NCBI GenBank assembly: GCA_012103325.1
Contig: WLWY01000007.1
Span: 186,001-250,000 of the forward strand
Direction: 5' to 3'
Source of the DNA: Alphaproteobacteria bacterium
GTDB taxonomy: Bacteria; Pseudomonadota; Alphaproteobacteria; UBA8366; GCA-2717185
DNA length: 64,000 nucleotides
Translations under genes and position numbers: made by a program
The notes under the pieces: generated by a model
Told to the model about the DNA's origin: nothing
Seen by the model: the letters and a program-made list of their open reading frames with translations, nothing else
The model's database searches: none
Part shown: positions 51,871 to 60,520 of the stretch, piece after piece
Layout of the letters: each line of letters starts with the position of its first letter
How positions within the stretch are numbered: the first letter of the stretch is position 1

Positions 51871-52539
51871 CTAACCGGCGGCCTGTGCCGGCTGCGATGG
51901 GCCGCCGCGGCGCATTGCGTCGGCGAAAGTGTGGTTCTTGTCACGATGGCCAGCTTCATCGTCCCGAACGGCGATGACCACGTCGCGCAAGGTCGCTCCG
52001 TCCGGCAGATTCCAATAGTCGATGGCGAGTTGCGGCGCCGCGACATTTTCGTGCCGACCGGTATCGATTTCGGCAAGGTAATCGGTATAGCTCCGCACCG
52101 CTTCCTCTTCGAAATAACCGACGACACGATGTGCGGTCTTGGGCGCAAAGAGGTAGAGGAAGAAATAGAAATTATAAAAAACCGCCTGCACGAACATGAC
52201 CAACAGGCGTTCCGGTAGGGTCGGCTGCGCGATTTGCACAAAGGTCATCAGGTGCATGCGCTCGTTTTCTGCTTCGTCCAGCAACTCCCGGATCAGTCCG
52301 TTATCGTCGCGGATGTGCCGCAGCGACTTCAAATGCTGCAACAGCCCACCGACCATCCCGGGAACAGCCGCGACAGTCTCCAGCACCACGGCGCGGTGGC
52401 CATAGCGTTTCGCGAAAAACCGGTCGGCAAAAAAGCGTAACGTCTTGACGAAGCCATAGGCGATGCGGTCATTCATATTCTCCGGGGGACGGTGTCCCGG
52501 CGCCGCGGTGAGGACAGTTTCACTTCCTTGTTCAAGCAT
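51871..52539 (-). CDS. aox: alternative oxidase (ubiquinol:O2, cyanide-insensitive)
   Basis: A 222-residue di-iron carboxylate oxidase. All six predicted iron ligands are seen: LETVA (Glu54), ENERMHL (Glu93, His96), FEEEAVRSY (Glu145) and DDEAGHRD (Glu195, His198). The protein binds one face of the inner membrane and oxidises ubiquinol directly to water, bypassing the proton-pumping oxidases. Bacterial AOX is restricted to some proteobacteria. Length is near the minimum for the family, lacking the N-terminal targeting tail of plant forms. A dyad with 7-bp arms lies 113 bp upstream. Confidence 0.95.
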   Translation of the reverse strand: MLEQGSETVLTAAPGHRPPENMNDRIAYGFVKTLRFFADRFFAKRYGHRAVVLETVAAVPGMVGGLLQHLKSLRHIRDDNGLIRELLDEAENERMHLMTFVQIAQPTLPERLLVMFVQAVFYNFYFFLYLFAPKTAHRVVGYFEEEAVRSYTDYLAEIDTGRHENVAAPQLAIDYWNLPDGATLRDVVIAVRDDEAGHRDKNHTFADAMRRGGPSQPAQAAG

Positions 52540-52651
52540 GTGCCGTTCCTCCTTCTGCCTCTAATATATGGTGTGCGTTTCGGCTCCGGGAAACCGCGAA
52601 TGGCGAAATGCCGCAGCTGCACACTGCTCAGCGACTCTATTCGTTTTGTTG

Positions 52652-52676
52652 ACCCAAAAGACAATTATGTTTGGGT
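52652..52676. promoter_or_regulatory. dyad with 11-bp spacer between aox and the acyl-CoA dehydrogenase gene
   Basis: ACCCAAA (52652-52658) and TTTGGGT (52670-52676) are perfect 7-bp arms separated by 11 bp, in the divergent promoter region. The geometry matches one turn-plus spacing of a dimeric repressor or activator. It lies 73 bp before the acyl-CoA dehydrogenase ATG and 113 bp before aox. Regulator unknown. Confidence 0.4.
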
Positions 52677-52748
52677 AGAGGGGTACTGTTTTCGGCCTCG
52701 AAGCGTAGATATAGTGTCGCCTGCGTTGCAAGGAAGAACGACCCCACC

Positions 52749-53966
52749 ATGAGCTACCACATTGTCCCAACGACCCCGGCCGGCGAACGCGTCATCGCCG
52801 CGGCAAACGACCTCATTGAACCATTCCGGGCCCGTGCCGATGCGGCGGACCGGGCGAATGAGATTTGCGCTCAAAACTACACGGACATGCAGCGCTCTGG
52901 CGTCGCGGCGGCGTTCGTGCCGGAAGAGCTTGGCGGCATGGGTCTGCGCTCCATGCACGACTGGGTGTTGACCATTGCGACGCTGGCCAAGGGCGATGGG
53001 TCGGCTGCGATTGCGATCAGCATGCATCTTTCGGCGACGCGCGGGTTGGCCGCCCTGTATCGCGCCAGCGAAGCGGGTTCCCCGCCGTACGTCCGGGCGA
53101 AAGCGATCCTCGAAGCGGTGGCGAAAGAGGAGATGCTGATCTGTTCCACGACCACGGAGCGGGGCACGGACAATCTTCATCCGCTGACAGAAGCGGTTTG
53201 GACCGAGGAGGGCTGGCGGCTGAATGGCATGAAGAACTTCGTCACAATGTCGCCTTTGGCAACCCATGTTGCGACCAATGTCCGGATGCGCGACGCGGAA
53301 GGCGACCATATCGCCAATGTTCTCATTCCCATGAGCACGGAAGGAGTCCAGCAGCAAGGCGATTGGGATGCGTTGGGCATGCGCGCGTCGGGTAGCCAGT
53401 CCGTAAAGTTCGAAAACGCCCTGGCGCCCCACGATGCGTTGCGCAAGATCGGCCCTTGGGGACAGTGGAGCACAGCCGTTCTAGTCAATCGCACCTTGGC
53501 GAATGTACCACTGGTCGGCGCCTTCCTGGGCATTGCCGAAACCGCGTTTCACTATGCGCTCGAGGGGCAGATGAAGGCTGAGGGCGCTGCCGCGCGATCC
53601 GGCGTGCCCCACGCGCTGGCCGAAATGGAGATCTTGCTGGCGACGTCGCAAAGCATCCTGGCACGGCACGGCACGCAGCTGGACGATTTCATGGCCGCAA
53701 CCAGGGGCGGCGCTGTGGCGACCTATGAGCAAGGCCATGAATTGATGAAGGATTATCAAAGTGCGAAATGGGTCGTAAACCGGCACGCCATCGACATTGT
53801 GAGCCAGGCAATGGATTTGAGTGGCGGCGGCGGTTTTATGGCGCGCAACCCGTTATCCCGTTTGTATCGGGACGTGAGAGCGGGACCGTTCATGCAGCCT
53901 TATTCTCCCATTGATGCGCGTGAGTACATGGGCAAAGTGCTGCTTGGCGCCTACCCCGAAGCGTGA
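52749..53966 (+). CDS. acyl-CoA dehydrogenase family flavoprotein
   Basis: A 405-residue FAD enzyme. MKNFVTMSPLATHV and TTTERGTDNLHPLTEAVW fit the middle beta domain that contacts flavin and substrate; DLSGGGGFMARNPLSRLYRD and the closing helices (PYSPIDAREYMG) fit the C-terminal helical domain. The catalytic Glu cannot be assigned by eye, and members close to this type include flavin monooxygenases of the DszC style. The ATG at 52749 follows GGAAGAACG. Divergent from aox. Confidence 0.88.
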   Translation: MSYHIVPTTPAGERVIAAANDLIEPFRARADAADRANEICAQNYTDMQRSGVAAAFVPEELGGMGLRSMHDWVLTIATLAKGDGSAAIAISMHLSATRGLAALYRASEAGSPPYVRAKAILEAVAKEEMLICSTTTERGTDNLHPLTEAVWTEEGWRLNGMKNFVTMSPLATHVATNVRMRDAEGDHIANVLIPMSTEGVQQQGDWDALGMRASGSQSVKFENALAPHDALRKIGPWGQWSTAVLVNRTLANVPLVGAFLGIAETAFHYALEGQMKAEGAAARSGVPHALAEMEILLATSQSILARHGTQLDDFMAATRGGAVATYEQGHELMKDYQSAKWVVNRHAIDIVSQAMDLSGGGGFMARNPLSRLYRDVRAGPFMQPYSPIDAREYMGKVLLGAYPEA

Positions 53967-53991
53967 CGTGGGCGCCGAGGGCAGACTGCAT

Positions 53992-54016
53992 CACACGGCC
54001 CGGGAGACCGGGTGTG
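53992..54016. terminator. imperfect GC-rich hairpin
   Basis: CACACGGCCCGG and CCGGGTGTG fold with a GAGA loop and a two-base bulge, 25 bp past the end of the acyl-CoA dehydrogenase gene. There is no T tract, so a rho-independent terminator is not certain. Confidence 0.35.
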
Positions 54017-54106
54017 GCGGATAGATCTCTCAGCTAGATGCGGCCGATTTCAGGAACGTGGCGGGCGCAACCCATCGGTTCGATGGCGAGGCCTTTTTAG
54101 CCTTGG

Positions 54107-54781
54107 CTAATCGTGACGCTTGCGGCGGCGGCCAATGAATCCAAGCCCGACGACGCCGACCGCAAAGAGGCCCAGCGTTGCAGGTCCCGGAATCGGAATC
54201 GGTTGATCGTCAATCCCCGCCGCTTCGATAGTACCAGCCACCAACTCGGGAAAGCCGCCCTCGCCGGCAAGGCCCAATGCAAACTCAGCTGTTCGAAGGT
54301 CCTGGAAAATGTTCGAGTCGGCCGCTAGGGCGTCTTCCAAGTTATCGCTGGCCAGCAGAGCGAGATCGGCGTCCTCCAGGAGCAGTTCGATGGGCCCAAA
54401 CGGAAGCCCATCCGGCGTATCCCCGAATGTGGGAAACAGCACGAAATTCAGACCGTCGACACCGGAATCACCGTTCTTTACGAATGTGATGCCGTTGGGC
54501 TGGTTCGAACCGCCGGAGAACGCGCCGACCGAAAAACTGAATTCCGTGACAGAGCCGAAATATGCGCCAAGCGTTGCAGCAGGCAATATGTCTGCGTTTG
54601 TGGTGTCGATGATGAGGTTAACGCTAAACGGATCACCCACGCCTATTTCTGTGACGGCCGCGCTCGTTCCCGAGATTGTGCCATTGACTTGATAATTGAT
54701 GAGGGCAGCGTTGGCCTGTGTGGCTACGAACAGTAGAGCCAGCGTTGCGGGTGCGGCGGCAAAAAACCTTGAGAGATGCAT
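54107..54781 (-). CDS. PEP-CTERM sorting domain protein (PxPAT variant)
   Basis: A 224-residue secreted protein: signal peptide 1-25 (APATLALLFVATQANA), a beta-rich body (INYQVNGTISGTSAAVTEIG, GDPFSVNLIIDTTNAD) of unknown fold, and a C-terminal tail PIPGPATLGLFAVGVVGLGF then GRRRKRHD (from about residue 196). The PGPAT start is an accepted variant of PEP. AGGAG precedes the ATG. The neighbouring genes on the other side are dTDP-sugar enzymes, in keeping with the link between PEP-CTERM proteins and exopolysaccharide. Confidence 0.9.
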   Translation of the reverse strand: MHLSRFFAAAPATLALLFVATQANAALINYQVNGTISGTSAAVTEIGVGDPFSVNLIIDTTNADILPAATLGAYFGSVTEFSFSVGAFSGGSNQPNGITFVKNGDSGVDGLNFVLFPTFGDTPDGLPFGPIELLLEDADLALLASDNLEDALAADSNIFQDLRTAEFALGLAGEGGFPELVAGTIEAAGIDDQPIPIPGPATLGLFAVGVVGLGFIGRRRKRHD

Positions 54782-55176
54782 TCCCTGCTCCTATTGAACA
54801 TAACATTCAATCGTCAGTACCCTGCATTTCCCATATAACTTCCCCATAAAGAGTTTATCGCTGCCGACGCCTGTGTCCAGGGTTAATTTCGATCCCGGTG
54901 GGTCGCCGCGCGTCCGCATCGATTACAGCTTAGATTCAACTTTGGCATCCGCGTCTGCATTTGCTGGCACATTTATGCGTCAGACGCTGAGCGGGAATAC
55001 TGTGGTTCGATACGATGCTCAATATAGATTGGCCCGTTTCGCTAGCAGAGCCCATCGTATCTTATAGGGGTAAAGAAATGCTGTTGTTTGCCGATGCAAA
55101 TTTAACCCTTTAGTTTCAATACAGGGATTATCTTGTTGTTGATTCAGGTTAGATTAACTGGCGTCGAGCGTTTCAT
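54782..55176. other. intergenic region, 395 bp
   Basis: Divergent gap between the PEP-CTERM gene and rfbB, clearly A/T-richer to its right. TTGAACATAACATTCAA at 54794-54810 is a near-palindrome (5-bp arms TTGAA/TTCAA) just upstream of the PEP-CTERM ribosome site. A near-match to a sigma-54 site (TGGCAC...TGC at 54965-54978) has 9 rather than 10 bp between GG and GC and is probably not used. A 64-codon open frame at 54873-55067 shows no family match and is left unannotated. Confidence 0.45.
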
Positions 55177-56265
55177 ATGCCGTTTTTAGTTGACGATAAA
55201 ACGCTGCTCGTTACCGGTGGACTCGGTTTCATCGGGACGGCAGTTACCCGGTATTTATTTCGGCAAACTGGCGCCAAAATCGTCAACCTCGATTGCGAGA
55301 CCTACGCCGCCAATCCGCTCGCCTTGGAAGAGGTGCCCCGCAGTCCGCGATACGTTTTCGAGAAGGTCGATATCTGCGATCGTCCCGCCGTGCGGCGCGT
55401 ATTCGAGACCCATCGGCCCGACGCGGTTCTGCACCTTGCCGCTGAATCGCATGTCGACCGCTCAATCGACTCTCCCGCGGCGTTCATCCAGACGAATATC
55501 AACGGGACGTATGTCCTGTTGGAGGAGGCGACCCGGTACTGGCGGGAACGGCTGAACGGTGACGAGGCCGCATTCCGCTTCCACCACGTCTCGACGGATG
55601 AAATCTTCGGATCGCTTCGCCTGGGCGACGATGCCGTCGCGGAAACCACAGCCTACGACCCTCGGTCGCCCTATTCTGCGAGCAAGGCGGCGTCGGATCA
55701 CCTCGTCAACGCATGGCACCACACCTATGGACTGCCGGTCGTCACAAGCAACTGCTCCAACAATTACGGTCCCTGGCAGTTCCCGGAAAAGCTGATCCCC
55801 TTGATGATCACCAATGCTGTTACAGGGCAGAAACTGCCCGTTTACGGCAAGGGTGAGAACATCCGCGACTGGTTGTACGTGGACGATCATGCTGCCGCGC
55901 TTTGCATCGTTCTGGGTCGTGGCGAAATCGGCCGCAGTTACAATATCGGCGGCAACAGCGAGCGAACCAACCACAGCATCGTGTTGGCGATTTGCAGTAT
56001 CCTCGATGATCTGAAGCCGCTAACCGATGGTGGGAAATATGAAAATGCGATTGAATTCGTCGCCGACAGGCCGGGCCACGATTTCCGCTATGCGATCGAT
56101 GCGCGGCGCATCGAAGCGGAACTGGACTGGACGCCGAGTGTCACGTTTGAAAGCGGGCTGCGGAAAACGGTCGAATGGTATCTTCAGAACGAGCGCTGGT
56201 GGCAGCAGGTCCGCGGAACGTCTTACGCCGGTGAGCGCTTGGGGTTACGGGATGCCATGCAGTAG
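55177..56265 (+). CDS. rfbB: dTDP-glucose 4,6-dehydratase
   Basis: A 362-residue extended [11 protein letters not shown] (13-20) binds [12 protein letters not shown] supplies the Thr/Asp/Glu trio of dehydratases, YSASK the catalytic Tyr and Lys, and [17 protein letters not shown] is a hallmark of RfbB/RmlB. It converts dTDP-glucose to dTDP-4-keto-6-deoxyglucose, for deoxy-sugars of surface polysaccharides. It is followed by a broken rfbD and by rfbA. Ribosome site is weak. Confidence 0.96.
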   Translation: MPFLVDDKTLLVTGGLGFIGTAVTRYLFRQTGAKIVNLDCETYAANPLALEEVPRSPRYVFEKVDICDRPAVRRVFETHRPDAVLHLAAESHVDRSIDSPAAFIQTNINGTYVLLEEATRYWRERLNGDEAAFRFHHVSTDEIFGSLRLGDDAVAETTAYDPRSPYSASKAASDHLVNAWHHTYGLPVVTSNCSNNYGPWQFPEKLIPLMITNAVTGQKLPVYGKGENIRDWLYVDDHAAALCIVLGRGEIGRSYNIGGNSERTNHSIVLAICSILDDLKPLTDGGKYENAIEFVADRPGHDFRYAIDARRIEAELDWTPSVTFESGLRKTVEWYLQNERWWQQVRGTSYAGERLGLRDAMQ

Positions 56266-56277
56266 CGTCAATTGCGC

Positions 56278-56571
56278 ATGAAACTTCTCGTTACCGGTGA
56301 GAACGGACAGGTCGGCACGGCACTGCAACGGGCTGCGCTGCCGGAAGGCGTCGAACTGATGGCGCTTGGGAGAGACGCGCAAGCGCTGGGTTTCCTGTCG
56401 CGGCGGCCACGGATAAACCCGATACCAACCTCGGAGTACCCAACTCCGGCGCGCCGGCTTTCTTATTCGGTGTTGAACACATCCGAGATTTCAGAAACGT
56501 TTGGCGTAACCATTCGTCCCTGGCGACACGCTGTTCGGGATATCCTGAACGAAGTTCAAGCCAATCATTAG
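56278..56571 (+). pseudogene. rfbD: rfbD (dTDP-4-dehydrorhamnose reductase) with large internal deletion
   Basis: A 97-codon open frame keeps only the ends of RfbD. The first ~33 codons are its Rossmann start (KLLVTGENGQVGTALQRAAL). From about codon 46 the frame reads the RfbD C-terminus: PIPTSEYPTPARRLSYSVLN, then [14 protein letters not shown]. The middle ~200 residues, holding the Tyr-x3-Lys and substrate site, are missing, with the reading frame kept. It cannot be an active reductase. The gene lies between rfbB and rfbA in the normal rml order. rfbC is not in this window. Confidence 0.9.
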
Positions 56572-56584
56572 AAAAGGCGGTGAT

Positions 56585-57457
56585 ATGAAGGGACTGATTT
56601 TAGCCGGTGGCTCCGGAACCCGTTTATTCCCGGCGACAATCCCCGTGTGCAAACAATTGCTGCCCGTATACGACAAGCCGATGATCTATTATCCGCTGTC
56701 GGTTCTGATGCTGTCGGGTATTCGCGATATACTGGTGATCACCACGCCGCACGATATCGGGATGTTCGAGCGCTTGCTCGGCGATGGTGCCCAGTGGGGC
56801 GTTAACTTGCAGTATGCCGTGCAGGAACGGCCGGGCGGTCTGGCTGAGGCATTCATCGTAGGGGAGTCCTTTATCGACAACGACCATTGTGCGTTGGCGC
56901 TCGGCGATAACATTTTTTACGGTGCCGACCTGCCAAAACATTTGGACCGGGCAGCCAACCTCAAAGAGGGGGCCGTTGTGTTCGCGTACTGGGTATCCGA
57001 CCCCGAACGGTATGGAAGCGTGTCTTTCGATGGCGAGCGGGCGACGGAAATCGTCGAAAAACCGACGAATCCATCGTCGAACTGGGCGGTCACCGGCTTG
57101 TACTTCTATGACAATCAGGTCGTCGACTTTGCCAAATCGCTTACGCCATCGGCGCGAGGAGAGCTGGAAATCACCGACGTCAATCGGCTCTATTTGGACA
57201 AGGATCAACTGAGTGTGCGAAGGCTCGGCCGTGGTTATGCGTGGCTCGATACGGGTACGCACGAGTCTTTGTTGGAGGCGGGAAATTTTGTTTGCACCAT
57301 CGAAAGACGACAGGGATTGAAGCTCGCTTGCCTCGAAGAAATTGCGTTTGCGCAGGGCTTCATTGACGAGACGATGTTGGAAGCTCAGATCGCGCGTTTC
57401 GCAAAAAGCGGGTACGGCGCATACCTGGAAGGGCTGCTAAGAGGCCGACTAGGCTAA
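56585..57457 (+). CDS. rfbA: glucose-1-phosphate thymidylyltransferase
   Basis: A 290-residue nucleotidyltransferase: [11 protein letters not shown] (nucleotide-binding loop), [35 protein letters not shown] and [10 protein letters not shown] are the RfbA/RmlA signatures. It makes dTDP-glucose from dTTP and glucose 1-phosphate, the substrate of RfbB. It lies 13 bp after the deleted rfbD. The full length and intact motifs suggest the gene is still in use although rfbD is not. Confidence 0.96.
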   Translation: MKGLILAGGSGTRLFPATIPVCKQLLPVYDKPMIYYPLSVLMLSGIRDILVITTPHDIGMFERLLGDGAQWGVNLQYAVQERPGGLAEAFIVGESFIDNDHCALALGDNIFYGADLPKHLDRAANLKEGAVVFAYWVSDPERYGSVSFDGERATEIVEKPTNPSSNWAVTGLYFYDNQVVDFAKSLTPSARGELEITDVNRLYLDKDQLSVRRLGRGYAWLDTGTHESLLEAGNFVCTIERRQGLKLACLEEIAFAQGFIDETMLEAQIARFAKSGYGAYLEGLLRGRLG

Positions 57458-57590
57458 CGTTCTTCGGCGGTTCTGTTTCCGAAATTTTGCAGACGATCAC
57501 TTTGAGCGTTTTGCCGGCGATGCTAGGCTGTCCGCTTGTCGTGCCGTGTGATTGGCGCGTCCGATCCAACAGCTTTCAAGGAGAGCAGGC

Positions 57591-58787
57591 ATGAGCAAGG
57601 CCTTGGCGGGTGTCCGCGTTATCGATATGACTCATAATCAGGCCGGTCCTGCGTGCACGCAGATTATGGCCTTTCTCGGCGCGGACGTGATCAAGCTGGA
57701 AAATCCGAAGGGGGGCGATATCGCCCGTGTCGTGCAGCGCGATCAGGACAGCGACAGCCTGTTTTTCCTGGTGCTCAACGCGAACAAACGCAGCCTCACC
57801 CTCAATCTGAAGACGGACGAGGGCAAGGCGTTGTTCAAAAAATTGATCGCCGAGTCGGATGTTCTCGTCGAGAATTTCTCGCCGGGCGCGCTCGATCGCA
57901 TGGGCCTCGGCTATGACGTGCTCAAAGAGATCAATCCACGGCTGATCTATTCGACCGTAAAGGGCTTCGGGACTTACGGACCCTACAGCGACTTCAAGAG
58001 TTTTGAGCCGATTGCGCAGGCCATGGGCGGTGCGATGAGCGTGACCGGTTTTCCCGAGAACCCGCCGACATATGTCTGGCCGGCCATCGGTGATTCAGGC
58101 ACCGGCATGCATCTGGCGATCGGCATCCTGGCCGCATTGCAGCAGCGCCATGCAACCGGGAAGGGGCAGCACGTCGAAGTGTCGATGCAGGATTCGGTGG
58201 TCAATATTATGCGCGTGGCCTTGCGCGACCACCAACGCTTTAACACGCCGAAGATGCGTGCCGGTAACCAACTCGGGGATAACGTGCCGGGCTCGACCTA
58301 CGCCTGCAAGCCGGGCGGCCCAAACGATTATGTCTACATCTTTGCGCAACAGCAGATGTGGGCCGCGTTCTCGGGTGCGATCGGCCGGTCGGCCCTGACG
58401 GATGATCCGAAGTTCTCAACCCATGCGGCGCGCTGGGAAAACCGTGAGGAATTGAACGGCATTATCGAAGCCTGGACCAAGCAACACACCAAGCACGATG
58501 TGATGCGCATCTTGGGTGAGGCGGGTGTGCCGAGCGGCGCTTGTCAGGATACGGGAGAGGTCTTGGAGGACCCGCATTTGAAGGCACGCGAGATGATCGT
58601 GAATATCGACTACCCGCCGCGCAACGGTATTTACAAGACGGTCGGCTGCCCGATAAAGCTGTCGGACTCGCCGGCGGAAATCCAGACACCGCCGCAATTG
58701 GGCGAGCACACCGCCGACCTGCTGCAGGAACTTTGTGACGTTTCGGCCGATGATGTCGCGCGGTTACGGGAGGCCGGCGTCGTATAG
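57591..58787 (+). CDS. CaiB/BaiF (class III) CoA-transferase, formyl-CoA:oxalate transferase-like
   Basis: A 398-residue CoA-transferase. VRVIDMTHNQAGPACTQIMA, LGADVIKLENP, NANKRSLTLNLKT, the catalytic Asp in IGDSGTGMHLAIG, and SMQDSVVNIMRVALRDHQR match formyl-CoA transferase (Frc) especially closely. Frc moves CoA from formyl-CoA to oxalate; this copy may use another 2-hydroxy or dicarboxylic acid. A TTG further upstream is unlikely; AAGGAGAGC precedes the ATG. It starts the 57.6-64 kb catabolic block. Confidence 0.93.
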   Translation: MSKALAGVRVIDMTHNQAGPACTQIMAFLGADVIKLENPKGGDIARVVQRDQDSDSLFFLVLNANKRSLTLNLKTDEGKALFKKLIAESDVLVENFSPGALDRMGLGYDVLKEINPRLIYSTVKGFGTYGPYSDFKSFEPIAQAMGGAMSVTGFPENPPTYVWPAIGDSGTGMHLAIGILAALQQRHATGKGQHVEVSMQDSVVNIMRVALRDHQRFNTPKMRAGNQLGDNVPGSTYACKPGGPNDYVYIFAQQQMWAAFSGAIGRSALTDDPKFSTHAARWENREELNGIIEAWTKQHTKHDVMRILGEAGVPSGACQDTGEVLEDPHLKAREMIVNIDYPPRNGIYKTVGCPIKLSDSPAEIQTPPQLGEHTADLLQELCDVSADDVARLREAGVV

Positions 58788-58795
58788 GGGGAAGC

Positions 58796-59572
58796 ATGGT
58801 CGCAGCAGACGCGAACAGCGTTCGGGGATCGGTTCGCGACCGCGTTAGCGCGGAAGAATGGCGTGTCCGCGTCGATTTGGCCGCGTTCTACCGGCTCGTA
58901 GCGCATCATAAGATGACGGACCTGGTGCTTGGTCACCTTTCCGCTCGGGTGCCGGGCACCGACGATCAATTTTTGCTGAATCCGTATCCCTGCCTTTTCG
59001 AGCAGGTGACCGCATCGACCCTTGTTAAGGTGGATGCGCAGGGAGAAATTCTGCTCGATGTCGGTTTCAATTATGACATTCCGGCCTTCACCATCCATGG
59101 CGCGGTGTATGACGGTCGTCGGGATGCTGGAAGCGCCGCCCACACTCACACGGCGGCCGGCATGGCCTATTCTGCATTTCCCGATGCCATGCTGCCCGTG
59201 TCGCCGAAAGGCGTGCGGTTCCACAACGCTCTCGCCACGCATAGCTTTGAAGGCATCTTCGACAATCCAGAGGAGCGAGCACGACTGATCGTCGATATGG
59301 GGCAGATGAACGCTGCGCTATTGGAGAACCATGGCTATCTGGTTTGCGCGGCGACCGTGTCACAGTGCTGGTCGATCCTTTATGACCTGGAGCAGGCGAC
59401 CCTGGCCCATTTGGCCGCGCTCTCTACGGGCGTGGAGATCGTGCCTCGCAAAGCGGAAACCGTGGCCGCCGACCAAGACTGTCTTGCTGCGGAGGACAAG
59501 GCATTCGTCGCGGAGCGCTGGGCATCGCAATGCCGCTTGCTCGATCGTATCGACCCGTCCTACTGCCATTGA
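58796..59572 (+). CDS. class II aldolase/adducin-domain protein (active-looking copy)
   Basis: A 258-residue zinc-dependent class II aldolase. LGHLSARVPGTDDQFLLNPY, the metal-binding AAHTHTAAG (His116, His118) and LLENHGYL (His178) form the usual three-histidine metal set. Members cleave or isomerise sugars and 2-keto-acid aldols. It follows the CoA-transferase by 8 bp with a GGGGGAAGC site, and is followed 10 bp later by a degenerate copy of itself. Donor substrate unknown. Confidence 0.92.
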   Translation: MVAADANSVRGSVRDRVSAEEWRVRVDLAAFYRLVAHHKMTDLVLGHLSARVPGTDDQFLLNPYPCLFEQVTASTLVKVDAQGEILLDVGFNYDIPAFTIHGAVYDGRRDAGSAAHTHTAAGMAYSAFPDAMLPVSPKGVRFHNALATHSFEGIFDNPEERARLIVDMGQMNAALLENHGYLVCAATVSQCWSILYDLEQATLAHLAALSTGVEIVPRKAETVAADQDCLAAEDKAFVAERWASQCRLLDRIDPSYCH

Positions 59573-59582
59573 GGTGGGAGCC

Positions 59583-60359
59583 ATGACCGATCTTCGTTGG
59601 AACGACTCCATTCGACCGCCCGCGACGACGACGGACGCCCGGCTGGAGCTTGCGGCTGTTTGCCGCCTCGTCGCCCGGGAGGGCATGGCGCCTATCAGCA
59701 CCGCACGGTTGGCCGCGCGCGATCCGGAGCAGGCGGGTATCTACCTCGTAAATCCAGGCGGGTTGATGCTCGAGGAGATATGCGCATCGAACCTGATCGC
59801 GGTTGACAGGGACGGTGTGCGGGTCAAGGACGGGCTACCGGAGCCGGACTCCGGGGCTCTGGCACTTGTGCTGGCGTCGCTCGAAGCAAAACCCAACGCG
59901 GCGGCGGCGGCTCAGGTCGCGACAATGGCCGGATCGGTCGTAGCGTCGCTTCGCGGTGGTCTCCAACCGATGACACAGACAGCGTTTATGTTTCATGGCG
60001 CCATTGGCATGCATGACTGGGATCCTACCGCGAAGGCTGATTTCCTGCGCGAACAAATCGCAGCCGAAATCGCGGAAAATTACGCGCTGCTAGTGCGCGG
60101 CCGGGGTTTGTTGGTAACGGGCGATACGCTCGCACAAACATGGAAGCTGCTGTTCTTTCTAGATAAATGCTGCCGCTCTCAGATAGACGCTATGGCTGCC
60201 GCGCGGGCAACCGGAAAACCACTCACCATCCCTTCCGTAGACGTGGTCGATCATGCTGTGAGGCAATCGCGTGCCTTCGTGAGCCACTCTCGTTTCGTGG
60301 CGGATTGGCCCAGTTTTCTTGACCAGCTCGACCGGGAGGACAGGTCATATCGCGCGTAA
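59583..60359 (+). CDS. degenerate class II aldolase/adducin-like protein (metal site lost)
   Basis: A 258-residue paralogue of the preceding gene, same length and same fold order. YLVNPGGLMLEEICASNLIA aligns with LLNPYPCLFEQVTASTLVKV of the first copy. The metal site is gone: AAHTHTAAG is AAAQVATMAG, and ENHGYLVCA is RGRGLLVTG. It is therefore not an active aldolase, but frame and length are preserved, which suggests a structural or regulatory role, perhaps as an inactive subunit in a mixed oligomer with the first copy. The ATG follows GAGGTGGGAGCC; an overlapping longer frame to the left is not coding. Confidence 0.85.
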   Translation: MTDLRWNDSIRPPATTTDARLELAAVCRLVAREGMAPISTARLAARDPEQAGIYLVNPGGLMLEEICASNLIAVDRDGVRVKDGLPEPDSGALALVLASLEAKPNAAAAAQVATMAGSVVASLRGGLQPMTQTAFMFHGAIGMHDWDPTAKADFLREQIAAEIAENYALLVRGRGLLVTGDTLAQTWKLLFFLDKCCRSQIDAMAAARATGKPLTIPSVDVVDHAVRQSRAFVSHSRFVADWPSFLDQLDREDRSYRA

Positions 60360-60520
60360 TTAGTTTTCCGATGCGCACCCCGCCGTCGGTTCGACGAATT
60401 GATGGCCTTCAGGGTCTAGGAATGATGGCGGCCGATGGTTTAGCATAAGACAACGGATTTTCAGCTACCCAGCGTCGGCGCGATCTCGTGCCGGCGTTCA
60501 CAACAATTAGGGAGATTAGG

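Noticed and set aside
52492..52752. 86-codon open frame on the plus strand across the aox promoter
   Set aside because: It overlaps aox and the acyl-CoA dehydrogenase start, has no ribosome site and no recognisable family.
54965..54978. Second possible sigma-54 promoter (TGGCAC...TGC) upstream of rfbB
   Set aside because: Only 9 bp separate GG and GC, where 10 are required. It was not counted.
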